Assembly (NCBI RefSeq): GCF_003609635.1 | Contig: NZ_MCIA01000031.1 | Span: 62,001 to 126,000, forward strand | DNA length: 64,000 nucleotides | Direction: 5' to 3' | Source: Lacrimispora algidixylanolytica | Lineage (GTDB): Bacteria; Bacillota; Clostridia; Lachnospirales; Lachnospiraceae | In this document: piece by piece, positions 18,220 through 26,801 of the stretch | Layout of the letters: the number at the start of each line of letters is the position of its first letter | How positions within the stretch are numbered: position 1 is the first letter of the stretch | Translations under genes and position numbers: made by a program | Notes under the pieces: generated by a model | What the model saw: only the letters and a program-made list of their open reading frames with translations | The model's database searches: none | What the model was told of the DNA's origin: nothing

Positions 18220-18753
18220 TCAGATATCCCCCTCTGCTTTGACAGCCTCCTCGTCGAAGCACAGATACTGCCTGGGATCAAATCCCATGGTCTTAAATTC
18301 CGAGCTCAAATAGTCAATGCGGACAGGCGTGATCTCAATCAAAAATAAAACAGTGGGTAATTTTTTTAAATTCTCCATAGAAATCTTTTTTATCGCCAAT
18401 AAATCCATATATTCCTTTGACCAAGGCTCAATAAGACGGGCGGTACCAGTAACCTGCATCCCTCGCAGATTACCAAATCCAGTATAGCTGTTAAAAATTG
18501 CCAGACTAACATTGTTGTTACCTTCCAACCCCTGAAATTTCAAACCGCCTTCTGTAAACAACTTGAATTTTCCATCCTTGAATTCGTATTCTATGGGAGT
18601 GCAGCGCACAAAATCATCACAACCAGTCGCTAATGCGCATGTATTGTGGGCTTTGATAAACGTCACCATCTGCTTCCATAAGGTATCCTCTTCAAGTCGG
18701 AGGGACTCTTTCTCCTTTTCACTCCAATAAGACGCTGCTTTTTTATAATCCAT
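18220..18753 (-). CDS. pyridoxamine 5'-phosphate oxidase family (flavin-binding) protein
   Basis: This small cytoplasmic split-barrel protein contains TCALATGCDDFVRCTPIEYEF and the VSLAIFNSYTGFGNLRGMQVTGTARLI region, which are typical of FMN- or heme/F420-type PNPOx-like proteins. The ATG at 18753 follows GAGGGGGGTATTT; an upstream ATG at 18768 has no site. Members are usually general flavin reductases or stress proteins. True PNPO activity is not implied. The substrate is unknown and the gene appears monocistronic. Confidence 0.8.
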   Translation of the reverse strand: MDYKKAASYWSEKEKESLRLEEDTLWKQMVTFIKAHNTCALATGCDDFVRCTPIEYEFKDGKFKLFTEGGLKFQGLEGNNNVSLAIFNSYTGFGNLRGMQVTGTARLIEPWSKEYMDLLAIKKISMENLKKLPTVLFLIEITPVRIDYLSSEFKTMGFDPRQYLCFDEEAVKAEGDI

Positions 18754-18809
18754 AAATACCCCCCTCATTGATTCATTCTTTTTTTCTATGATAAAGAAAT
18801 AATAAAACC

Positions 18810-19262
18810 TTATTCTCTAAGCTTCATTTTCAAAACGGGAAAAGGATTTCCCATCTCATCAGCCTCTTTACGTTCAAAAATTGTAAAGCCAAAATGCTTA
18901 TAGAATTTTTCTGCATTTGGATTTTGCTCATTTACATCGACGTATGAAACTCCATATTCCCAAATCGCTTTTGTAATCAACCGCTTGCCTATTCCTTTGC
19001 CAATGCAGACTGGATCAAGAAATAACATTTCAAGCTTATCTTTTGAAATCCCCATAAATCCCACTGGTCCTTGATTTTCGTATGCCACAATCAGATGATC
19101 TATTTCTCTTATTGCAGCTTCTACAAAGGGGCGCAGGGCTATAATGTCATTCTCATTTAAGAATCCATGAGTAGCTATTACTGAAGACTCCCATACAGCG
19201 GTTAATTTGTCTACTAACAATTTCTTTCTGATTGGATTTTCAACTAACAATTGATACCTCAT
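18810..19262 (-). CDS. GNAT family N-acetyltransferase
   Basis: The 150-residue acetyltransferase has the acetyl-CoA binding motif VCIGKGIGKRLITKAIWEYG and the C-terminal NAEKFYKHFGFTIFERKE segment. It resembles the small putative acetyltransferases annotated YjaB or YafP-like. It is a cytoplasmic, single-domain protein with unknown acceptor. The ribosome site, AAAGAAATT, is weak. The adjacent PNPOx-like gene is downstream on the same strand after a 57-base gap. Confidence 0.85.
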   Translation of the reverse strand: MRYQLLVENPIRKKLLVDKLTAVWESSVIATHGFLNENDIIALRPFVEAAIREIDHLIVAYENQGPVGFMGISKDKLEMLFLDPVCIGKGIGKRLITKAIWEYGVSYVDVNEQNPNAEKFYKHFGFTIFERKEADEMGNPFPVLKMKLRE

Positions 19263-19440
19263 AATTTCTTTTATGTAAAGGTGTAACAGTTATGAAACAC
19301 TCAGCCTTAGGGGGCATTTGATCCTATATATGACGTCCTATAACTCCATCTCTTTCATAATACGCCTCTTTCACAAAGATTACCAAATAGTTTTTAACTA
19401 CATTATCCCATAGATGTGATAAATCGTCTAGTACGCACTT

Positions 19441-19475
19441 GTAAATACTCTCCTTACTTCATTGTATGTATTTAC
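19441..19475. promoter_or_regulatory. inverted repeat upstream of oxidoreductase relic
   Basis: GTAAATAC (19441-19448) and GTATTTAC (19468-19475) form an 8-base inverted repeat with a 19-base spacer in the 280-base non-coding gap. It could be the old operator of the relic gene behind it. Only the symmetry is seen. Confidence 0.35.
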
Positions 19476-19542
19476 TTCGAGCACAATGTATTAAATAATA
19501 AAGACACAAAAGAATCAAAATGATACTAGAAAGGTGGAACTT

Positions 19543-19701
19543 ATGAAAACTCTCGTAATTTTTGCCCCATTTAAAGCAAGTGCTAACCATATGGGGTCAG
19601 TTGCTTTGCCTTATTTCTCAGTTCTTGGAGCCTCATTTCAAGCTAGTGATGAAGATATTAATCAAAGTGCAAAAGACTATCTAAACTATATTTTAAAGTA
19701 A
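19543..19701 (+). pseudogene. internally deleted NAD(P)H-dependent oxidoreductase (flavodoxin-fold) relic
   Basis: A 52-codon open frame has a good ribosome site, AAAGGTGGAACTT. It starts MKTLVIFAPF, like the N-terminus of KefF/YheR-type quinone reductases (MKxLVIxAHP), then jumps to PYFSVLGASFQASDEDINQSAKDYLNYILK, which resembles the C-terminal end of the same family. About 120 central residues are missing, so this looks like an in-frame internal deletion. A functional small peptide cannot be excluded. A terminator follows. Confidence 0.6.
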
Positions 19702-19721
19702 CTATAACCGGATATTGATAT

Positions 19722-19760
19722 TAAAAAGCCCAGTCATAAACCATATGACTGGACTTTTCT
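19722..19760 (+). terminator. bidirectional terminator
   Basis: CCAGTCATA and TATGACTGG arms lie between AAAAAG and CTTTT tracts, after the oxidoreductase relic and before the convergent DUF2935 gene. Confidence 0.85.
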
Positions 19761-19793
19761 TCTAGATACGATTCGATTTAAAAATATAATAAT

Positions 19794-20699
19794 TTAACTG
19801 AACTGCTTCAGGATTCGGATAAAATGATTGGCTTCTCTTAAGACATGGTCACCCAGCAAAGGTAAGATAATACTGCGTATTTTACATTCTGAGATTCCAC
19901 TGGTCCCAGCTTCCTTAAAATCTTGATACCTTAAGGTTTCTTGCAACGTCTCACCCGTGATCTGCTCAATGGTCATATCGGTTGCCGACCTCGCCTGTTC
20001 CAGCAAAGTGGCATATTCCTGTGCAAAATTGTTTGATGTATTAATCAAATCCCCTTCTGTGGGATCTAGCAACCCTCGTATGAACAAAGCATGTTCCATC
20101 ATGATCTGATCCCAGAAAAGCTCCGTTTCTTTTACATTGGTATCGGGGCTTTCCCCACTATCTAATGTAGCAAGCTGACTTCGATACATATTAGCTTCGC
20201 GCAATATGTGATCTATGAGCAAAGGATAATTAACCGTAAACATATTGCAGGATAATACATCATTTAATACTCTTGTTTTAAACTCAATAAGGCCGTCCAA
20301 TAATGGCATGGTCTGAGCGTTAAGTTGTCTTACCTGCTGTACCATTTCCGATGTAATCTGGGGATCTTCCATCCCAAAAAGGTCTGCTTCCATTCTTGTG
20401 ATATCCTGATTAATTACAATTCCAGTAAAGTTCTGTGTTTTTTGTTCCGTCCCCAGCGTATACTCGGTTACAAGCTCACCAGAGGATACTACGTTTGGAG
20501 ATATGATTCCGTTTCCTAAGACAACTGCATTGTATAAAACCGTTTCAAATTGTGTTTTAAATTGATCCGCAACTTTTGTAAAATTAGCATTTGCCGGTGT
20601 GAAACCAGCTTCCAAGAAAAGGGAGTGTTCTTTCATGATTCGGCCAAAAAACAAGTGTAATTCCAAAGATAAGATAACATATTGCTGTTGATTTAACAT
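19794..20699 (-). CDS. DUF2935 domain protein (hemerythrin/ferritin-like helical bundle)
   Basis: The 301-residue protein consists of two similar halves. Each opens with an E-x2-F-x3-I-M-x-E-H helix (ELHLFFGRIMKEHSLF near 12 and ETELFWDQIMMEHALF near 175) and has a DHxLREAN helix (near 143 and 285). Repeated Glu/His pairs on helices suggest a metal site, as noted for DUF2935 proteins of clostridia and bacilli. The function is unknown. The start follows TGGAAGTTAATC. It is cytoplasmic and monocistronic. Confidence 0.85.
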   Translation of the reverse strand: MLNQQQYVILSLELHLFFGRIMKEHSLFLEAGFTPANANFTKVADQFKTQFETVLYNAVVLGNGIISPNVVSSGELVTEYTLGTEQKTQNFTGIVINQDITRMEADLFGMEDPQITSEMVQQVRQLNAQTMPLLDGLIEFKTRVLNDVLSCNMFTVNYPLLIDHILREANMYRSQLATLDSGESPDTNVKETELFWDQIMMEHALFIRGLLDPTEGDLINTSNNFAQEYATLLEQARSATDMTIEQITGETLQETLRYQDFKEAGTSGISECKIRSIILPLLGDHVLREANHFIRILKQFS

Positions 20700-20773
20700 G
20701 ATTAACTTCCAGAAGCAGTTTTTAATATAATATGACGAATCTCGTAATTTCGTTACACTAGTAGTCCCACATA

Positions 20774-21385
20774 TTATTTCACGGAGACATATTCATTTCC
20801 TTCTATATAAAATCTCCAAGGAAAGTCCTTAGCCTCCTCCGCGTAATCAATACCAATGCGTTTTGTCGTGACGATATTAAAATCTTCAGATTCTCCATCT
20901 TCAATATATACTACACTGCCACACAAATCCATACCATTGAAGTTTCTATCTATGGAGAGCGCGCCACAAAGCTTTCCTGGACCGTTAGTAAGGCCTCTTC
21001 GTTGGCTCATCGTCAATTGATCATATGCTTTACCAAACCTCTTTTGCGCCATCCATTCTTTTCCTTCCAATGGCTCAACCGCTCTAACTAAAATGGCCTG
21101 AGGTATTTCCTTTTCATTAACGACCACATTAAAGCAACAATGCAGCCCGTAAATCATAAAGATATAAGAAATTCCTGGTTCTCCATACATAACCTCTACT
21201 CTTTTAGTTCTTCTGCCATTGTAGGAATGGGCTGCTTTATCCACCACTCCCATATATGCTTCTGTTTCAATAATCCTGGCAGAAATTCTCTGTCCCTCTA
21301 TTTCATGTACAAGTACCTTACCTAAAAGCTCTTTGGCAACTATGATGGAATCTCTATTATAAAAATCTCTATCAAGTTTTTTCAT
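20774..21385 (-). CDS. 3-methyladenine DNA glycosylase (AAG/MPG type)
   Basis: The 203-residue monofunctional glycosylase contains LLGKVLVHEI, RIIETEAYMGVVDKAAHSYNGRRTKR with the catalytic Glu and an intercalating Tyr-containing segment, VMYGEPGISYIFMIYG, and ILVRAVEPLEG. It excises alkylated purines to begin base excision repair. The length is normal for bacterial AAG. The start follows AAAGGCAGGTAGA. It lies 30 bases downstream of the PpnP-like gene on the same strand and is likely co-transcribed. Confidence 0.93.
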   Translation of the reverse strand: MKKLDRDFYNRDSIIVAKELLGKVLVHEIEGQRISARIIETEAYMGVVDKAAHSYNGRRTKRVEVMYGEPGISYIFMIYGLHCCFNVVVNEKEIPQAILVRAVEPLEGKEWMAQKRFGKAYDQLTMSQRRGLTNGPGKLCGALSIDRNFNGMDLCGSVVYIEDGESEDFNIVTTKRIGIDYAEEAKDFPWRFYIEGNEYVSVK

Positions 21386-21415
21386 TCTACCTGCCTTTAT
21401 GAAATCATTACATAA

Positions 21416-21733
21416 TTATTCAAGAATATAGGAGCAGCAATAATCAGCTACTTCATCAGCAGTCACTTTAAACTTACTGTTTGATGGTACTTCGAATGAC
21501 TGTCCAGCCTCATAACTAGTCCAGCTCTCGGCACCTGGTAGCATTACAGTTAGTTTTCCTGATAACACTTCCATTTCCTCCTTTTCGTCTGTACCAAATT
21601 CATATTCACCTGGCAGAATGATTCCTAATGTTTTTCTTGTTCCATCTTCCAGAAAAACGGTACGACTTGTTACTTTTCCATCGTAATACACATTTGCCTT
21701 TTTTATTACTGTTACATGCTCAAACATATCCAT
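21416..21733 (-). CDS. ppnP: pyrimidine/purine nucleoside phosphorylase PpnP (DUF1255)
   Basis: The short cupin protein begins [20 protein letters not shown] and contains [16 protein letters not shown] and [14 protein letters not shown], diagnostic for the PpnP/YaiE family. It phosphorolyses several nucleosides to base and ribose-1-phosphate. The ATG at 21733 has GGAGG seven bases upstream, so the seven extra residues of the longer frame are excluded. It shares the promoter region and probably the transcript with the DNA glycosylase. Confidence 0.88.
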   Translation of the reverse strand: MDMFEHVTVIKKANVYYDGKVTSRTVFLEDGTRKTLGIILPGEYEFGTDEKEEMEVLSGKLTVMLPGAESWTSYEAGQSFEVPSNSKFKVTADEVADYCCSYILE

Positions 21734-21781
21734 AATGTATCCTCCAATTATCAAACAATTCTAATCTTATAATGTTACATA

Positions 21782-21810
21782 ATTCTAACGATGAGTCGGC
21801 CGGCTGTCAA
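21782..21810 (-). promoter_or_regulatory. sigma-A promoter of the ppnP operon
   Basis: On the minus strand TTGACA (21805-21810) and TAGAAT (21782-21787) are separated by 17 bases, with the start site about 43 bases before the ATG. Confidence 0.75.
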
Positions 21811-21945
21811 TTACTATTTTATAATTGAGGATGATGTGGCAAATAAAACCTTTGACTTTATATTCCTGTATTATTGCTTATTCATGATTCTACACTATAT
21901 TTAAGTTTTGCGCAATTTTATATTTAACGAAATAAGAGCATATAT

Positions 21946-22800
21946 CTAGTCTATAAATGGACACACACCTGCTTTTTCATTGCTGCCAAATAGCAGGAGT
22001 TTTTTCATTGTCTCCACTCTTACCGCTTCCACTGCCGCTGGTATTAAATCAGTAATTCCTTTGCCTGAGTCTGTGAATTGTCTCATTACAGCCTCTGCTG
22101 CTGCAGAATTAATATCTGTAAAAATATTGACTTTACTAATTCCATCTATAATTGCCTGACGAAAATCATGGTCCGTTAAACCTGAACCACCGTGTAATAC
22201 AAGGGGCACCGTTACCTCTTTCGCAATTGCCCGTATCCGCTCAAAATCCAGTCTAGGTGGAAACTTATAAGCTCCGTGGGCATTCCCAACGGCAACCGCC
22301 AACGCATCCACTCCGGTTCTCTCTACATAATCTTTTGCCATCTCAGGTTCCGTATAAAAAAGTGAAGGATCCGTTCCCTCATTATCTCCTACATGCCCTA
22401 GCTCTCCTTCTATTGTGGCGCCATACTCATGGGCGATATCAGCCATCTCTTTCACTTTCCTCACATTGTCTTCATAAGAATCAGTGGAACAGTCATACAT
22501 AATAGAGGTAAATCCCAACTCCAGAGCCTTTAAACACGTTTCCTTATTCAGCCCATGATCCAGATGGATCACGACCGGAACCTTTGCTTTTTTTGCCATT
22601 GGAAGTAGAAAATAAGAAACCTCCTCTAAGGGACCATAAGGAAATAATACTTCAGCGGTTCCCATAATAACAGGAGATCCACTCCTTTCTGCGGCATCAA
22701 GAATTCCTCTTGCTAATTCCAGATTGACCGCATTGAAAAGCCCTACCGCATAGTGATTCTTTTTTGCCGGAACCAATACATCCTTTAAATTAACCAACAT
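21946..22800 (-). CDS. class II fructose/tagatose-bisphosphate aldolase family protein
   Basis: This class II, zinc-dependent ketose-bisphosphate aldolase has VIHLDHGLN (zinc His) near residue 80, IEGELGHVGDNEG near 132, VGNAHGAYKFPPRLDF near 175, PLVLHGGSGL near 205 and NIFTDINSA near 230. The ATG at 22800 follows AGAGGTGTGATTATA; the longer reading frame overlaps the preceding gene and is not used. It sits 22 bases behind a PfkB kinase, so the pair would phosphorylate and cleave one sugar phosphate. The exact substrate (fructose, tagatose or another ketose) is not readable. Confidence 0.9.
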   Translation of the reverse strand: MLVNLKDVLVPAKKNHYAVGLFNAVNLELARGILDAAERSGSPVIMGTAEVLFPYGPLEEVSYFLLPMAKKAKVPVVIHLDHGLNKETCLKALELGFTSIMYDCSTDSYEDNVRKVKEMADIAHEYGATIEGELGHVGDNEGTDPSLFYTEPEMAKDYVERTGVDALAVAVGNAHGAYKFPPRLDFERIRAIAKEVTVPLVLHGGSGLTDHDFRQAIIDGISKVNIFTDINSAAAEAVMRQFTDSGKGITDLIPAAVEAVRVETMKKLLLFGSNEKAGVCPFID

Positions 22801-22822
22801 TATAATCACACCTCTTTCTAAA

Positions 22823-23959
22823 CTATTTACACTTTTCCCAGCCATCTTTTATCTTCTTTTCTAATTCTTCCAAAGGCATAAGACCGCTTAATGCATCGTA
22901 TTCCGCTACACAGGAAGCCCCCGCTGCCGCAGACAAATGTATGGACTCTTCTATGGAATACGCCTTTAGCATTGCCGTTAAGAAAGCCGCGATGCAGGTG
23001 TCACCTGCCCCCGTTCCAGAAACAATTCGTTTGGGCTGATAGCTTCTTTCAAACCCTTCCCGGTCCGCCCAGCCCAAAAGGTCTAGTTGAATTTTATTCC
23101 CCACATTTCTCAAAACACTTTCTTGTGCCGTGCGATAATACAATCCTAAAGCGCCACACTTAATCAGCAATACTTTTGCCCCATACTCCATGCAGCGATC
23201 CGACAGCGGTTTCACATCCCTTTCTACCTCTAATATTTCTGTGATATCTCTTCCTTCTGCCCGCTCCTGCCACTTGGCAAAACGTTCCCGATCAAGCATA
23301 AAGCATAGCTCTTCTGCACTTGGTTCAAAGAAATCAACATAGGGTAAGACTCTCTTTAACACGGTTTCCCAGTCGGTTTGTCCTGCTTTTGAATTGGCAT
23401 CAATTGCTGCCATATCAAGGGAGGTTGCTGTTCCTGCAGCTTTTACCCGCTTCATTAAAGCAACAAGCTCATCTCCATTGTTTTCATACATGGACTTCAT
23501 CAGTGGAGGATATCCAAAATGAAAGAGTGCTGCTTGTTCTAATTGTGATTGGGGAATATCTTTAGCCAGGAACCTATGGTTTGCTCCAGAATTGTGCAGA
23601 AATATCCGGTCGATTCCTGGGATCGCAAGAATTACAGAATAAGACGTGGATTCTGTTTCCGAAATCAGCATTCCCTGCTCTAAACCATAACGCCTTACTA
23701 TATGTAAAATCATATCACCAAAGGCATCTCTTCCGACCTTACCAATTAAGGTCACATCTGCGCCAAGGATCTTCATAGCGAGTCCTGTGTTTGCTACTGC
23801 GCCACCGGTATGTACATTGGCTTCTCCCATTTGAATCAATTTTCCTGGTGAAAGTATTTCTGAAAGATTGTTCCACTTGTTATCTGGAAATGTGGGGGTA
23901 ATATCCAAGCAAATATGTCCAGCTACGATTACTTTCTGTATGGGAGTTTTATTCTTCAT
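22823..23959 (-). CDS. PfkB family carbohydrate kinase
   Basis: The ribokinase-fold protein has an N-terminal VIVAGHICLDI, GGAVANTGLAMKILGADVTLIGKVGRDAFG near 55-80, and signature 2, SGTGAGDTCIAAFLTAML, with the catalytic Asp near 325. At about 378 residues it is longer than usual; the region around 245-300 looks like an insertion. The ATG at 23959 overlaps the upstream stop as ATGA, implying translational coupling to the GNAT gene, and the downstream gene is a class II aldolase. Together they suggest catabolism of an unusual sugar or cyclitol. Confidence 0.88.
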   Translation of the reverse strand: MKNKTPIQKVIVAGHICLDITPTFPDNKWNNLSEILSPGKLIQMGEANVHTGGAVANTGLAMKILGADVTLIGKVGRDAFGDMILHIVRRYGLEQGMLISETESTSYSVILAIPGIDRIFLHNSGANHRFLAKDIPQSQLEQAALFHFGYPPLMKSMYENNGDELVALMKRVKAAGTATSLDMAAIDANSKAGQTDWETVLKRVLPYVDFFEPSAEELCFMLDRERFAKWQERAEGRDITEILEVERDVKPLSDRCMEYGAKVLLIKCGALGLYYRTAQESVLRNVGNKIQLDLLGWADREGFERSYQPKRIVSGTGAGDTCIAAFLTAMLKAYSIEESIHLSAAAGASCVAEYDALSGLMPLEELEKKIKDGWEKCK

Positions 23960-24447
23960 AGTCTCCACCAAATGGTTTTTTCCCGCCTGACCTCCTTAAA
24001 ACCACATCGTTTTAAGATTCTCTGGGAAGCAAATCCATTGAGATAAGTTTCCGCAATGACATGAGCGATGGTTCCCTGCATTAACGCCCAATCACACATT
24101 GCCTTTACTGCCTCTGTCATATAACCATTATGCTCAAATGCCTTACCCAAACCGTAACCAATTTCAACTTCCATATCCACATCAGGAGTGTTTTTGAAAG
24201 CAGCAGAGCCAATCACAACTCTATCTGTATTACGAATCAAAAGCCAAATGCTATGCCAAATATAGTTATCAGGATCTCTTTGCACCAGATCAAGTTGGCT
24301 TTTGATTATTGCTAAGAGATACCCTTCTAGCGGCTCTCCCTGATAAGAACAGTTCATCTCCTTTTCAAGTCCGGCTATATTCTCCACACAAAGTTTCAAT
24401 GCATTTGGAGTCAAAGGAATAAGTTCCAAACGATTTGTCTCTATCAT
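23956..24447 (-). CDS. GNAT family N-acetyltransferase (RimJ/RimL-like)
   Basis: The protein starts MIETNRLELIPLTPNALKLC, the usual beginning of RimJ/RimL-type acetyltransferases. It contains EVEIGYGLGKAFEHNGYMTEAVKAMCDWA and ASQRILKRCGFKEV. The ATG at 24447 follows GCGAGGGCAGTTT, so the 15 extra upstream residues are not used. It is the first gene of an operon with the PfkB kinase and aldolase, whose start overlaps its stop. The substrate is unknown; a link to the sugar pathway is only positional. Confidence 0.87.
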   Translation of the reverse strand: MIETNRLELIPLTPNALKLCVENIAGLEKEMNCSYQGEPLEGYLLAIIKSQLDLVQRDPDNYIWHSIWLLIRNTDRVVIGSAAFKNTPDVDMEVEIGYGLGKAFEHNGYMTEAVKAMCDWALMQGTIAHVIAETYLNGFASQRILKRCGFKEVRREKTIWWRL

Positions 24448-24672
24448 AAACTGCCCTCGCAATCCTAGTTTGATTTTTTGATACTTTTGCAATTAATTTT
24501 GATTTTTAGAAACGATCCTTTTCTTTAGTTATATCAGAGAGAACCTATGTAAAAATAACAATCTTGCTTCTTCCTATGTCTATTGTTGCGAAATTATGGT
24601 AAAATAAGGCAATAAGCGGATACACTTTTAGGCCTCTTTATCCTGCTATTTTCCTTGGAAAGGACTTCTCTT

Positions 24673-25617
24673 ATGCACGAGAAAAAAGAATTTGAAATCA
24701 TTATGCATACCACCATGAATTATCTGGAAATCTTTCTTGTTGAGATGACGGCTCGTGCCCCACACGGACACGATGATTTTGAAATTGGCATCCTTTTGGA
24801 GGGAAGCCTGACGATCTATATTGAGAAGGAACCCTATGAACTTCATGCCGGAGATATTTTTATTATCAACCGATATCAGGTTCACTCTTTTTTAAGTAAG
24901 AACAGCCGGAATCGAATTCTGGCATTTCAAATACATACAGATTTTTATCGGAGGGTTAACTACCAACTTGGATTTTTGTATTTTAAAGACAATATTTTTC
25001 GCAGTGGTGTCTTCTACGACAATCTTTACGAGACACTCCTATGCTGCGCGGATTGTTATTTTTCCACCACGAAGCATAAGGATTTAAAATGTTCCAGTAT
25101 TTTATTTGAAGCACTGTATCGGCTCTTAAACAATGGCACTTATACCATGTGGTGTGAAAAAACCACGGTCACCGCTCAAAACAACTCTCTTCGTTTAAAC
25201 CGAATCACAGAATACATATCAGAGCATTTTAATGAATGCCTTTCACTTCAAGATATTGCAGGACTTGAAAAAATATCCACGTATCACGTTTCCCATTTCA
25301 TTAAAAAAATGCTCGGCATCTCCTTTCAGGAATATCTCAATCAGATACGTTTTGAACATGCACTGCAAATAATGAAACATTCAACCCTGAGCATATTAGA
25401 TATTTGCATTGAATCCGGTTTTTCCAGCAGCAAATACTTAAATCAGATGTTTCAAAAGAATTTTGGCTGTTCTGCAAAGGAATACTTAAACATGAAAGAA
25501 AAGCCATACCTGACTGGCATGACTCTTCCCATTGGAAATATTGAAAATCGTTATTCGTTTGAACAATCTTCCTTTCTATATAGTAAACTTACGAGCCGGG
25601 AATCCGTTCCGCTTTAA
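24673..25617 (+). CDS. AraC family transcriptional regulator
   Basis: The protein has an N-terminal cupin sensing domain (HDDFEIGILLEGSLTIYI, ELHAGDIFIINRYQVHSF) and a C-terminal double HTH (LSLQDIAGLEKISTYHVSHFIKKMLGISFQEYLNQIRFE and ICIESGFSSSKYLNQMFQKNFGCSAKEY). The ATG at 24673 follows GGAAAGGACTTCTCTT; a TTG at 24655 has no site. It is divergent from the GNAT/PfkB/aldolase operon and is its probable regulator. It converges with wecB. Confidence 0.9.
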   Translation: MHEKKEFEIIMHTTMNYLEIFLVEMTARAPHGHDDFEIGILLEGSLTIYIEKEPYELHAGDIFIINRYQVHSFLSKNSRNRILAFQIHTDFYRRVNYQLGFLYFKDNIFRSGVFYDNLYETLLCCADCYFSTTKHKDLKCSSILFEALYRLLNNGTYTMWCEKTTVTAQNNSLRLNRITEYISEHFNECLSLQDIAGLEKISTYHVSHFIKKMLGISFQEYLNQIRFEHALQIMKHSTLSILDICIESGFSSSKYLNQMFQKNFGCSAKEYLNMKEKPYLTGMTLPIGNIENRYSFEQSSFLYSKLTSRESVPL

Positions 25618-25658
25618 AAGTACCGAGAAAAGGCATCTGGCAGGAGAGCGGCACATTA

Positions 25659-26756
25659 CTATTCATCTCCCAGTAGTATATCAGCAATCCGCTTACTGGC
25701 AAAACCGTCTCCATAAGGATTGCTGGCCTTGCACATCTCTTCATAGGTATCTTCGTCATTTAGCAATTTACGAATGGAACGATAGATATTCTCTTCTTTC
25801 GTCCCAACCAAGCAGAGTGTGCCTGCTGCAATTCCCTCTGGCCGTTCCGTTGTATCTCTTAGAACAAGGACTGGTTTTCCTAGACTGGGAGCTTCCTCCT
25901 GTATCCCACCGCTATCGGTTAACACCAGATAAGCCCTTGCAAGAATATTATGAAAGTCCAGCACCTCCAAAGGTTCAATCAGATGAATACGCTCTTCATC
26001 ACCAAAAACAGAACGAGCGATTTGCCTGACAAGAGGATTTAAATGGATGGGATAGATAACTTTTACCTCTGGATTTTCTTCTATGATTCTTTTGATTGCA
26101 CGAAATATCTGCTGCATCGGCTCTCCAATATTTTCTCGCCTGTGGGCTGTCAATAAGATCATTTTGCTACCAGATGCCCACGATAGTTCCTCATGATTAT
26201 AATCTTCTCTTATTGTAGTTTTTAGCGCATCTATCCCGGTATTACCAGTGACATATATCTTCTCAGCAGCTTTTCCTTCTCTGATCAGATTTTGTTTTGC
26301 TCGCTCCGTCGGTGCGAAATGATAGGATGCAACGATGCTGACTGCCTGCCGATTGTATTCTTCTGGATAGGGCGCGTTAATATCATACGTTCTAAGCCCT
26401 GCTTCCACATGGCCGATTGGAATCTGCAGATAAAAACAGGCCAAAGCCGCAGTGAACGTAGTGGTGGTATCTCCGTGAACCAAAACCAGATCCGGATGCT
26501 CCTGTTCCAGGATAGCTTTCATTTTATTTAAGATATTGGTTGTAATTTCAAAGAGCGTCTGTTTTTCTTGCATAATAGAAAGATCATAATCCGGGATTAC
26601 TTCAAAAGCCTTAAGCACCTGATCCAGCATTTTCCTGTGCTGGCCCGTAACACATACACTGATCCGGACATTTTTCCTACCTTTTAACTCTTTAATAAGA
26701 GGGCACATTTTAATTGCCTCCGGTCTTGTCCCAAATACAATCATAATGTTCTTCAT
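25659..26756 (-). CDS. wecB: UDP-N-acetylglucosamine 2-epimerase (non-hydrolysing)
   Basis: The 365-residue GT-B-fold epimerase begins IMIVFGTRPEAIKMCPLIKEL. It contains VHGDTTTTF near 93, GHVEAGLRT near 117, YPEEYNRQ near 130 and TDSGGIQEEAPSLGKPVLVLR near 290. It makes UDP-N-acetylmannosamine from UDP-GlcNAc. It lies 45 bases behind the Trx-GH8 gene at the end of the exopolysaccharide operon, which suggests the polymer or its linkage contains ManNAc. The start follows AAAGAGGTGATCTAAT. Confidence 0.94.
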   Translation of the reverse strand: MKNIMIVFGTRPEAIKMCPLIKELKGRKNVRISVCVTGQHRKMLDQVLKAFEVIPDYDLSIMQEKQTLFEITTNILNKMKAILEQEHPDLVLVHGDTTTTFTAALACFYLQIPIGHVEAGLRTYDINAPYPEEYNRQAVSIVASYHFAPTERAKQNLIREGKAAEKIYVTGNTGIDALKTTIREDYNHEELSWASGSKMILLTAHRRENIGEPMQQIFRAIKRIIEENPEVKVIYPIHLNPLVRQIARSVFGDEERIHLIEPLEVLDFHNILARAYLVLTDSGGIQEEAPSLGKPVLVLRDTTERPEGIAAGTLCLVGTKEENIYRSIRKLLNDEDTYEEMCKASNPYGDGFASKRIADILLGDE

Positions 26757-26801
26757 ATTAGATCACCTCTTTCATTTGTTCCTATCTTTCATTAAAAAGT
26801 G

